A DNA stretch of 8,961 nucleotides from Pseudanabaena sp. CAN_BIN31 (lineage in GTDB: Bacteria > Cyanobacteriota > Cyanobacteriia > Pseudanabaenales > Pseudanabaenaceae). A program made the translations under genes and the position numbers. Location of the stretch: positions 1 to 8,961 of the forward strand of contig JAJAZG010000020.1 in NCBI GenBank assembly GCA_026785865.1. Reading direction: 5' to 3'. Below, one piece after another: positions 1-5,858 of this stretch. The stretch's first letter is position 1. Each line of letters begins with the position of its first letter. The notes below the pieces were generated by a model. The model had not been told where the DNA came from. It saw only the letters and a list, made by a program, of their open reading frames with translations, and did no database searches.

Positions 1-59
1 AGAATTAGTTTGGGTTTACGAGCAATTTAAGTCGCTTTAGCGTTAAAGGTCTGAAAACG

Positions 60-623
60 ATGAGAATATCTAGCTGGGCAAATAAAGTTATCGGCTTGGC
101 GATCGCCAGCTTTGTCGCTAATTTTGGGTTTTGGAATGTAGCGATCGCTGGTGCTAATGCTCAATTAGGTAATGTTGTTGTTTATATAGCAGGAAATAAT
201 CCTGTAACCCTAGATATCGCGAGGCAAGTTGTTACCAATCCTGTGGTCGCCTCAGTCAATGGACAGACCTCCATCTTAGCGGGGTCATTTGATGCTCAGA
301 CCGCAGATTTTGTGACAAGAGAATTGCAGCGGCGCGGTGTCGCCGCACAACAGGGTTATCAAACTTCTCAGATTTTTCAGCCAACCCAACCCGCCACAAA
401 TAGTATTGAAAACTCGGCACAATATCGTTACGTTGCGGCAGTACCTGTGCGATCTATCGCAACTTTAGCGCAGGTAAGACAGTTAATTCCTAGTGCATTT
501 ATGGCAAAGTCAAGTCGTGGCGACTATGTCTATGCTGGAGGATATACAAATCGTGATACTGCTGAATCTCTAAAATATTTTTTGCGATCGCAAGGACTAG
601 ATGCTCGTGTACTCTATTTTTAA
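60..623 (+). CDS. Secreted SPOR-like protein with two related halves
   Basis: A 187-residue protein with an N-terminal signal peptide: a short basic start, a hydrophobic stretch at about residues 9-30, and an A-N-A motif at 32-34 suggesting cleavage after residue 34. The mature part has two halves of similar design, about 39-97 and 122-187, joined by a Gln/Pro/Thr/Asn linker. Each half has a beta strand, a helix, a strand ending in (L/Y)AG(S/G)(F/Y), and a helix ending in LxxxGxxA. The second ends SQGLDARVLYF. This pattern of strand, 'aGxF/Y', Ala-rich helix and 'GldArV' recalls SPOR (sporulation-related repeat) domains, which bind denuded peptidoglycan glycans; the link is inferred from pattern, not from a search. 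The gene lies 26 nt upstream of a peptidoglycan-binding gene, which supports an envelope role. No strong Shine-Dalgarno is visible before the ATG, and the promoter probably lies upstream of the window. Confidence 0.8.
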   Translation: MRISSWANKVIGLAIASFVANFGFWNVAIAGANAQLGNVVVYIAGNNPVTLDIARQVVTNPVVASVNGQTSILAGSFDAQTADFVTRELQRRGVAAQQGYQTSQIFQPTQPATNSIENSAQYRYVAAVPVRSIATLAQVRQLIPSAFMAKSSRGDYVYAGGYTNRDTAESLKYFLRSQGLDARVLYF

Positions 624-649
624 CTTTAATCTTGTAATTGGGGCTAATT

Positions 650-1981
650 ATGGATTCGATATTAAGACAAGGTAGTAAAGGTACTGCTGTCTCTGAATTG
701 CAGCAACTTCTCCAAAACAAAGGATTTTATAACGGCAAAATTGACGGTGATTTTGGTGCTGGTACGATAAATGCGGTTCTGAAATTCCAACAAGCCAATG
801 GATTGTTAGCCGATGGCATCGTTGGTAGCTCTAGCTGGTCTAAACTCCGTGCAGTTTCAATATCTCCACTGCAATCATTGCCAACTTTATTACCAGGTTC
901 TAAAGGTACGGCAGTTGCTCAAGCGCAGCAACTGCTCAAAAATAAGGGCTATTACCAAGGTCGTATTGATAGCGATTTTGGCATGGGAACGCGGGATGCG
1001 ATCGCTGCTTTTCAACGCGCTAATGGTTTGACTGTTGATGGCAAAGTGGGCGAAAAAACATGGCAAAAATTGCAAGCACCTGCGATCGCTAAGGACACAC
1101 CAGAAACCCCAGTTACGTTTGTCGAGATTGTGCGTCCATCATCACCTGTAATGCCAATTCCCTCCTTAACACCAAATCCGACTTCGGTATTTGTCCCCAC
1201 ACCAACACCAGTTGTTAGCACACCAGTTATTAGCACACCAGTTGTTAGTACACCAGTTGTTAGCACACCAGTTGTTAGCACGCCAGTTGTTAGTACGCCA
1301 GTTATTAACAATCCAGCACCAGTTCCTGCGGCAAGCGCAATTAGTCTAGTCGATGCCGCCAATAGTTATAGCCGCGCTAGATTGACCAATCAAACCGCCG
1401 CCCTCAATAACTTACAAGCAAATACTGCCCCAGAAATATTGCAGCAATTCCTTCAGCGTTGGCAAGTTGCCTCTGGACAAGCAAACACCGCCACATCTTT
1501 GCAAGAATCTCTCGGTAGTTATAACAGCGCCCAAATGCTCAATCAAAACCTCGCTTTGCAATGGTTGCAAAATCAACTCTTGCCACAGGCGATCGCGCAA
1601 TTTCGGCAAGATTGGTCAAATCTCAATGTAGGTATAACTACCCCATTTACGCCGATTCAACCAAGTGGGACAACTGCCAATATTCCTCAACTACAACTCA
1701 TCAACCTTACTGAGGCCGTAAAAGTTTATAAACGCTCTGCAAACAAAGTTACGGCTTTAGAAAAACTCCAAGATTCGTTACCAGCACAAACAATGCAACA
1801 GTTTTTCCAACGTTGGTCACTTGCATCAGAACAAAATGCGATCGCCATTTCTTTACTTGATGTGTTTCAAGATTATGACAGCCAGAAGTTTCCTAGCCAA
1901 ATAATCGCTTTGCAATGGTTAGAAAAAGAGCTAACTACAGTCAACCTAGAACAATTTTCGCGGGATTGGCAAACAATTTAA
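650..1981 (+). CDS. Double peptidoglycan-binding (PG_binding_1) protein with four-fold C-terminal helical repeat
   Basis: I place the start at the ATG at 650, behind GGGG at 640-643, giving 443 residues; an in-frame TTG at 638 would add four. Two PG_binding_1 domains stand at about 5-68 and 82-142, each with the G-S-K-G-T-A-V start, 'Y.G.ID.DFG.GT', 'FQ.ANGL..DG.VG' and a closing 'W.KL'. A Pro/Thr/Val linker follows (about 145-230), including seven five-residue T-P-V-V/I-S/N units. The C-terminal 210 residues contain four related units at about 231-276, 282-326, 351-396 and 400-443. Their shared pattern is sL.(d/e)...Y, then AL..L(Q/E)..L, then QF...W. I do not recognise this module. No signal peptide is visible although the first domains should meet cell wall, so export would need another route. 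It is probably co-transcribed with the SPOR-like gene. Binding to wall glycan is inferred from the domain family. Confidence 0.85.
   Translation: MDSILRQGSKGTAVSELQQLLQNKGFYNGKIDGDFGAGTINAVLKFQQANGLLADGIVGSSSWSKLRAVSISPLQSLPTLLPGSKGTAVAQAQQLLKNKGYYQGRIDSDFGMGTRDAIAAFQRANGLTVDGKVGEKTWQKLQAPAIAKDTPETPVTFVEIVRPSSPVMPIPSLTPNPTSVFVPTPTPVVSTPVISTPVVSTPVVSTPVVSTPVVSTPVINNPAPVPAASAISLVDAANSYSRARLTNQTAALNNLQANTAPEILQQFLQRWQVASGQANTATSLQESLGSYNSAQMLNQNLALQWLQNQLLPQAIAQFRQDWSNLNVGITTPFTPIQPSGTTANIPQLQLINLTEAVKVYKRSANKVTALEKLQDSLPAQTMQQFFQRWSLASEQNAIAISLLDVFQDYDSQKFPSQIIALQWLEKELTTVNLEQFSRDWQTI
1205..1309 (+). repeat. Seven 15-bp tandem repeats coding for the T-P-V-V-S linker
   Basis: Seven consecutive 15-bp units of the form ACACCAGTTGTTAGC, starting at 1205, 1220, 1235, 1250, 1265, 1280 and 1295. 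Variants are GTTATT for GTTGTT in units 2 and 7, AGT for AGC at the end of some units, and ACGCC for ACACC in the last two. The period is a multiple of three, so copy-number change lengthens or shortens the linker without shifting frame. The near-identity of units at DNA level suggests recent slippage or recombination. Confidence 0.9.
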
Positions 1982-2017
1982 AAACAAAAAAGGGCGCAAA
2001 GCGCCCTTTTTTGTTTT
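1981..2017. terminator. Bidirectional hairpin terminator between convergent genes
   Basis: Perfect inverted repeat: 17-nt arms AAAACAAAAAAGGGCGC (1981-1997) and its complement (2001-2017) around an AAA loop. The GC-rich stem is flanked by A-tract and T-tract, so it reads as a rho-independent terminator on both strands. It begins at the last base of the peptidoglycan-binding gene's stop codon and ends four bases before the stop codon of the convergent YrdC gene. Confidence 0.9.
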
Positions 2018-2020
2018 CTA

Positions 2021-2614
2021 TTAGTGCAAAGCGCAATCAAAATCTACAGCACCTTGGCGGCGCACTAACCAGCCATCTGCCGTCCACTCCACTACAGTTG
2101 ATGGCAATCCACTTCCCGATCGCTCAGTAATACTAATTCCATCGCCTAAAGTCATTACTGAAGGAAAAGCATTATTGATTTCGCTCATCTCGCGTAATGG
2201 CGGCTGATTGCTCTTATTTGCGCTCGTTGTCAGCATTGCCCCTGTTTGTTGCAAAATGGCGATCGCAATTTTACTATCAGGAATTCGCACGCCTAGCGTT
2301 TTAAAACCTTGATTTAAGTCATAACCGCGATCGCTAACTGGCAAAACTAAAGTTACTGCTCCTGCGAAATATTTCTCAGCCACCTGTTGCCAAGTTGCCA
2401 AAGCAGGATGATTTGTATCTAAAAACGATAAAAACTCTTGCCAACGCGCCGCCATCAAAATTAATGGCTTATCAGGCGATCGCTGCTTGAGCGTAAAAAT
2501 GTCACGACTGCGATCGGGACGCACCGCCAAAGCAGGCACAGTATCGGTCGGAAAGCTAACCAATTTCCCAGATCTTGCACCCGTTACCAAAGCCGACAAA
2601 GAAACTAAAGCCAC
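2021..2614 (-). CDS. tsaC: YrdC/TsaC-family threonylcarbamoyl-AMP synthase
   Basis: A 197-residue single-domain YrdC protein. The family makes L-threonylcarbamoyl-AMP from threonine, bicarbonate and ATP, the first step of t6A37 modification in tRNAs reading ANN codons; the enzyme is cytosolic. Visible family marks are the N-terminal 'GKLVSFPTDTVPAL' (about 16-29), the basic 'LKQRSPDKPLILM' loop (about 42-54), 'GAVTLVLP' (about 89-96), 'LGVRIPD' (about 107-113) and 'LTTSANKS' (about 128-135). The length fits short TsaC rather than Sua5, which carries an extra C-terminal domain. The start is a GTG at 2614: no in-frame ATG is near, and starting later would remove the first strand. AGGA on the minus strand lies 13 nt upstream, a rather long spacing. 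It sits 24 nt behind the DUF2854 gene and is probably translated from the same mRNA. Confidence 0.85.
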   Translation of the reverse strand: MALVSLSALVTGARSGKLVSFPTDTVPALAVRPDRSRDIFTLKQRSPDKPLILMAARWQEFLSFLDTNHPALATWQQVAEKYFAGAVTLVLPVSDRGYDLNQGFKTLGVRIPDSKIAIAILQQTGAMLTTSANKSNQPPLREMSEINNAFPSVMTLGDGISITERSGSGLPSTVVEWTADGWLVRRQGAVDFDCALH

Positions 2615-2638
2615 TATTTCTACTTTTTCCTAAACGTT

Positions 2639-3217
2639 CTAACTGCTAGCCGAGGTTTGCGAAATCAAATGCAGATCAACTTCTTTATTTTCTAACTCGG
2701 CGACAACGCCCACGATCCCAGGTCCAAAAAATCGAGTTAACTTATCTTGTTTTTGTTGCCAAGCCTGAAAATCCATCAAAGGCGATCGGAAGCGCAAAAC
2801 TAAACTGTAAGCCCCATTCGTTTCTTCTGCTTGAGAAATTTCTTCATAGATGCCAATCAAGACAGGACGCTCTTCATCCGTAGGACTCATACCCAGCTTT
2901 TCTAAAATTTCATCTAAATGCGCCTTAATTCCATAGCGATAGCGGGTTACATCCTTGCGTAACTGCTGTTGTGTTGGCGTTTCTTGTAACTTACGCAAAG
3001 CCAAAATAGCATCAGATTCAGGAACAATCACAGGTATTGGTGTCACTTCTGACGACTTGAAGGCAAATGCTCCCAGTAAGATGGGGAACCCATAAAAAAA
3101 TCCAATCAAATTTAGTGTGGAATTGCCTTTGCCATAAGCCCAAAAGCCTAACGCAAAAAGAATTCCACCGATATATAACCCAACTGAAGCTAGAGATATT
3201 TTTTTTGATTTAAGCAT
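2639..3217 (-). CDS. DUF2854 membrane protein, cyanobacteria/plastid lineage
   Basis: A 192-residue protein with two hydrophobic segments near the N-terminus (about 8-29 and 33-53), the second reading LNLIGFFYGFPILLGAFAF. A soluble domain of about 130 residues follows, with a helical part (TQQQLRKDVTRYRYG...HLDEILEKLG, about 82-109) and an alternating alpha/beta C-terminus. The pattern matches DUF2854, found in cyanobacteria and chloroplasts. From memory, a plant member is RPH1 (Resistance to Phytophthora 1); the biochemical role is unknown and I do not assign one. The membrane is presumably thylakoid or plasma membrane. The ATG start has no clear Shine-Dalgarno upstream. It is the first gene of a probable two-gene unit with the YrdC gene and is transcribed divergently from sigA. 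Confidence 0.8.
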   Translation of the reverse strand: MLKSKKISLASVGLYIGGILFALGFWAYGKGNSTLNLIGFFYGFPILLGAFAFKSSEVTPIPVIVPESDAILALRKLQETPTQQQLRKDVTRYRYGIKAHLDEILEKLGMSPTDEERPVLIGIYEEISQAEETNGAYSLVLRFRSPLMDFQAWQQKQDKLTRFFGPGIVGVVAELENKEVDLHLISQTSASS

Positions 3218-3499
3218 AATTAAAAAATTAATAATACTTAATAAATGTATCTGCTAAGTGCATCTATTTTTTGCACATCTTTTGAATATGTTTTTAGCGA
3301 TCGCTCGTTAGACTATAAATGTATGTGTAAGAATTACACTGCACCGACTGAATTCGCGAATTGTAAATTAGTCTTTAGACAGTTTTTTCGGAGTTCTAAG
3401 TAGCCTAAACCACCACTTTTATATTTGGCAAGCTACAATCGTCTAGGTGTAATTCCCCCTAGAAAAAGTTTTAGACAGTATGGATCTGAGGAATCTGGC
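3218..3499. promoter_or_regulatory. Divergent promoter region between the DUF2854 gene and sigA
   Basis: A 282-nt AT-rich gap with no gene. It should hold promoters for both directions. Toward sigA the best -10 look-alike is TATAAA at 3314-3319, with only a poor -35 (TTTTAG, 3291-3296, 17-nt spacing); TACACT at 3335-3340 is another. Two small palindromes lie beside it: GTGTAA-GAA-TTACAC (3325-3339) and AATTCGCGAATT (3351-3362). A HIP1 octamer overlaps 3297-3304. Toward DUF2854 the sequence is nearly pure A/T and I cannot name a promoter. Transcription start sites are not determinable from sequence. Confidence 0.4.
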
Positions 3500-4672
3500 A
3501 TGAGCAAAGCAGCCATCGACCTACCTATTGAAATCAAGCTGCCAGTTGGCAAACTTGGCGGAAATATTGAAGAAATTGAAGTCGAAGACCCTGACGAATT
3601 AGATGACGATCTCGACATTGATGACTCAGACGAAGATCCCGAAAGTGACGACGATCCTGACAAGTCTGGTAAAGCCAAGGGAACTAAAAAAAGAGCTAGC
3701 CAGACCAAGAAAAAGCATTTTACCGAAGACTCGATTCGCCTCTACCTCCAAGAAATCGGACGTATCCGCCTACTCAGAGCCGATGAAGAAATTGAGCTAG
3801 CCCGAAAAATTGCCGATCTCCTCGAACTGGAGCTAAGGCGCGAAGAATTATCGAAAGAAACTGATTGTCATCCTGATGACATAAAAGAATCAGACTGGGC
3901 GATCAAAATGGATATGCCGCTTGGAGAGTTTCGTAAACGACTCCACTCTGGTCGCCGTGCTAAAGACAAAATGGTGCAGTCTAACCTGCGTCTAGTGGTA
4001 TCGATCGCCAAAAAATACATGAATCGTGGCTTATCTTTCCAAGATTTGATCCAAGAGGGGAGCTTAGGATTAATCCGAGCCGCCGAAAAATTTGACCATG
4101 AAAAGGGTTATAAATTTTCGACCTATGCGACATGGTGGATTCGTCAGGCAATTACGAGGGCGATCGCCGATCAATCTCGGACAATCCGTTTACCAGTTCA
4201 CCTTTACGAAACCATTTCGCGAATCAAGAAAACTACTAAGTTACTTTCCCAAGAAATGGGGCGCAAGCCAACTGAAGAGGAAATCGCCACTCGTATGGAG
4301 ATGACGATTGAGAAACTGCGCTTTATTGCCAAATCTGCTCAGTTGCCGATCTCTTTAGAAACGCCAATTGGTAAAGAAGAAGATTCTCGCCTCGGCGACT
4401 TTATTGAGTCCGAAGGTGAAACTCCTGACGATCAAGTTGCCAAGAGCCTTTTGCGTGAAGATCTTGAAAGTGTACTGGGAACGCTTAGCCCTAGAGAGCG
4501 CGATGTCTTGCGTCTGCGCTATGGGCTAGATGATGGACGCATGAAAACCCTCGAAGAAATTGGACAAATTTTCAATGTCACCCGCGAGCGTATTCGTCAA
4601 ATTGAAGCTAAAGCTTTACGCAAATTGCGCCATCCTAACCGCAACAGCGTTTTAAAAGAGTACATTCGCTAA
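3500..4672 (+). CDS. sigA: RNA polymerase principal sigma factor SigA (group 1 sigma-70)
   Basis: A 390-residue group 1 sigma factor that directs RNA polymerase to housekeeping promoters. Order: a poorly conserved acidic segment (about 24-55, long Asp/Glu runs), a Lys-rich linker, region 1.2 (about 74-106, TEDSIRLYLQEIGRIRLL), region 2 (about 154-224; MVQSNLRLVVSIAKKYMNRG, then the -10 recognition motif TYATWWIRQAITRAIADQ), region 3 (about 236-310) and region 4 (about 320-385), with the -35 helix-turn-helix LEEIGQIFNVTRERIRQIE. Regions 2-4 follow cyanobacterial SigA almost residue for residue. I chose ATG at 3500 because GAGG (3487-3490) lies 9 nt upstream; the frame is open back to a TTG at 3425, which has no Shine-Dalgarno. 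A tiny overlapping frame (3480-3503) ends on the start codon. DUF29 follows 16 nt after the stop, with no terminator between them. Confidence 0.97.
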   Translation: MSKAAIDLPIEIKLPVGKLGGNIEEIEVEDPDELDDDLDIDDSDEDPESDDDPDKSGKAKGTKKRASQTKKKHFTEDSIRLYLQEIGRIRLLRADEEIELARKIADLLELELRREELSKETDCHPDDIKESDWAIKMDMPLGEFRKRLHSGRRAKDKMVQSNLRLVVSIAKKYMNRGLSFQDLIQEGSLGLIRAAEKFDHEKGYKFSTYATWWIRQAITRAIADQSRTIRLPVHLYETISRIKKTTKLLSQEMGRKPTEEEIATRMEMTIEKLRFIAKSAQLPISLETPIGKEEDSRLGDFIESEGETPDDQVAKSLLREDLESVLGTLSPRERDVLRLRYGLDDGRMKTLEEIGQIFNVTRERIRQIEAKALRKLRHPNRNSVLKEYIR

Positions 4673-4688
4673 TTAATTTTTTAAGTTA

Positions 4689-5162
4689 ATGACTCAGGCA
4701 GCCTCTCCCTCTAAAACTTCACTTTATGAGCGCGATCTTCATCTCTGGTTAGAGCATGCGATCGCGCAATTAAAAATTGGCGATTTTCACAATCTAGACA
4801 TTGAAAACTTAATAGAGGAGCTTGAGGGATTGGCAGGCAGGGATAGGCGCGAACTGAAGCAAAGATTGACTACGCTCATCGAGCATCTGCTAAAAAGATG
4901 TTATGTAAAAAGTGATTACGACTATGCAGGGTGGGTGGAAACCATCGACAGAACTCGTAACACTATCAGGGATATTCTCAGTCAATCTCCTAGCTTAAGA
5001 AATTATGCAAGTAGTCCTGAATTGTTTCAAAAAGCCTTCGATGATGCGTTACGCATAGTTAGACGCAATCAAGGTTACAAGTCTGTCTATTTTCCTGAGG
5101 CATGGCAGTTTAACCGTGATGTCGATGCTCTTTTAACTATTGATTTTTGGGAAGAAAGTTAA
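4689..5162 (+). CDS. DUF29 family protein
   Basis: A 157-residue protein with the DUF29 pattern: an N-terminal Y-E-R-D-L-H-L-W helix (about 13-20), then 'LKIGDFHNLDIENLIEELEGL' (about 28-48), 'RRELKQRLTTLIEHLLKR', a central W with 'R..I..IL..SPSL', and a C-terminal 'FPE.W.F..D.LL...FW' ending. DUF29 proteins are common and often multi-copy in cyanobacteria and have no settled function; the family is predicted to be all-helical and soluble. It begins 16 nt after sigA with no terminator between, and no Shine-Dalgarno is evident in the A/T-only gap, so it may depend on sigA read-through or be a recent neighbour. The adjacency alone does not show a link to transcription. Confidence 0.85.
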   Translation: MTQAASPSKTSLYERDLHLWLEHAIAQLKIGDFHNLDIENLIEELEGLAGRDRRELKQRLTTLIEHLLKRCYVKSDYDYAGWVETIDRTRNTIRDILSQSPSLRNYASSPELFQKAFDDALRIVRRNQGYKSVYFPEAWQFNRDVDALLTIDFWEES

Positions 5163-5239
5163 GTTTTATCTGCTCTAAATTCCCCACAATCACACTCTTG
5201 TAATTCTCGTAAAGTAAAATTTTGGTATAAAAAATAATT

Positions 5240-5267
5240 TTGGTGTTTTTAGCACTTTATGTAGTAT
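5240..5267 (+). promoter_or_regulatory. Candidate promoter for tRNA-Pro
   Basis: TTGGTG at 5240-5245 and TAGTAT at 5262-5267 are separated by 16 nt, placing a start near 5274, just ahead of the tRNA at 5283. This is a weak sigma-70 match in AT-rich DNA. TATCAT at 5265-5270 is an alternative -10. Confidence 0.35.
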
Positions 5268-5282
5268 CATAAGTATTCGCAA

Positions 5283-5356
5283 CGGGATGTAGCGCAGCTT
5301 GGTAGCGCGCCTGCTTTGGGAGCAGGATGTCGTAGGTTCGAATCCTATCATCCCGA
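5283..5356 (+). tRNA. trnP-UGG: tRNA-Pro (anticodon UGG)
   Basis: A 74-nt complete cloverleaf. The acceptor stem CGGGATG (5283-5289) pairs with CATCCCG (5349-5355), followed by discriminator A at 5356. The D arm has a GCGC/GCGC stem around AGCTTGGTA. The anticodon stem CCTGC/GCAGG (5310-5314, 5322-5326) carries loop TTTGGGA with anticodon TGG at 5317-5319. The T arm has GTAGG/CCTAT with one G-T pair and loop TTCGAAT. UGG reads proline codons CCA and CCG, and CCN if U34 is modified. The 3' CCA is not encoded (CTT follows), so it must be added after transcription. Confidence 0.97.
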
Positions 5357-5372
5357 CTTAAATATAAAAAAG

Positions 5373-5412
5373 CCCAATAAAAAAGCGCCGTATACGGCGC
5401 TTTTTTATTGGG
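5373..5412 (+). terminator. 40-nt perfect palindrome, terminator of tRNA-Pro
   Basis: The 20-nt arm CCCAATAAAAAAGCGCCGTA (5373-5392) is followed directly by its exact reverse complement (5393-5412). The RNA would form a GC stem with A/U flanks and a T6 tract at 5401-5406, a classic rho-independent terminator that works in both directions. It begins 16 nt after the tRNA and separates it from the psbD upstream region. Confidence 0.9.
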
Positions 5413-5536
5413 ATAACAAAAGATATTGTGAACCCATCAGCTTACAAATAAGTTTACTGTTCTGCTTTTACAGATTTAGCGGCGATCGCGATCGCACATT
5501 TTTGTGAACATTTAAAATTCATTACCAACACTTTAT

Positions 5537-5550
5537 AAGTATAAATACTT
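5537..5550. repeat. Palindrome AAGTAT-AA-ATACTT, distal copy
   Basis: Perfect 6-nt arms around a 2-nt centre; with one more base on each side it becomes TAAGTAT-AA-ATACTTA (5536-5551). Same arms and same spacing as the copy at 5710-5723. Possible site for a dimeric DNA-binding protein; function not shown. Confidence 0.55.
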
Positions 5551-5709
5551 AGTCGATTAACGCAAGTATTAACCTCAATCTCCTCCACTAACAACATTGA
5601 TGACTGGATTTGGCACTGCTATATTATTAGCTAACATATTAATTTGTTCGCAGCTATCTCCAAAGACGTAGTTGCCAACCTTCTTAATAATTTTTTAAGA
5701 TTTATCGCT

Positions 5710-5723
5710 AAGTATATATACTT
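5710..5723. repeat. Palindrome AAGTAT-AT-ATACTT, proximal copy
   Basis: A 14-nt perfect palindrome centred about 142 nt upstream of the psbD start codon. It repeats the arms and spacing of the palindrome at 5537-5550, with centres 173 bp apart. It is A/T-rich, so chance is not excluded. Confidence 0.55.
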
Positions 5724-5858
5724 TGTAAAGCTAGCTCAAACCTTTATTTGCAAGCTATCTTGGACTTTTAAATATTTTATAAGAAGCCAAACGTAAAGAT
5801 GTGTTAAGCTAATTTCAAATCCATATAAATACCCCTAGTTAAAGCAGGATTTAATATT

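Larger units (their letters stand above)
5413..5858 (+). promoter_or_regulatory. psbD upstream region, 446 nt without a convincing gene
   Basis: This AT-rich spacer holds two overlapping HIP1 octamers (5482-5495), two matching palindromes AAGTAT-N2-ATACTT (5537-5550 and 5710-5723), an extra AAGTAT half-site (5564-5569) and a short minus-strand open frame (5575-5694). Near the gene, TATAAA at 5824-5829 is a plausible -10 without a good -35, which would give a leader of roughly 20 nt. AGGA at 5846-5849 is the psbD ribosome-binding site, 9 nt before the ATG. A regulatory role fits the light-responsive expression known for psbD genes in cyanobacteria, but it is inferred here. Confidence 0.5.

Noticed and set aside
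1205..1309. CRISPR array
   Set aside because: The units are 15 bp, contiguous and without spacers, and they code for a protein linker in frame.
1012..1362. Minus-strand open frame with a T-T-G-V-L repeat
   Set aside because: It is the antisense shadow of the 15-bp repeat in the peptidoglycan-binding gene; no ribosome-binding site and no independent protein features.
3425..3499. 25-residue N-terminal extension of sigA from a TTG
   Set aside because: No Shine-Dalgarno before the TTG, while the ATG at 3500 has GAGG at good spacing and gives a length normal for cyanobacterial SigA.
3433..3708. Minus-strand Ser-rich open frame under sigA
   Set aside because: The complement of the Asp/Glu-rich codons of sigA gives Ser runs; codon bias artefact.
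5316..5507. 63-codon open frame starting inside tRNA-Pro
   Set aside because: It begins in the tRNA anticodon arm and runs through the terminator palindrome; no coding character.
5537..5723. NtcA binding sites in the psbD upstream region
   Set aside because: The palindromes do not have the GTA-N8-TAC form.
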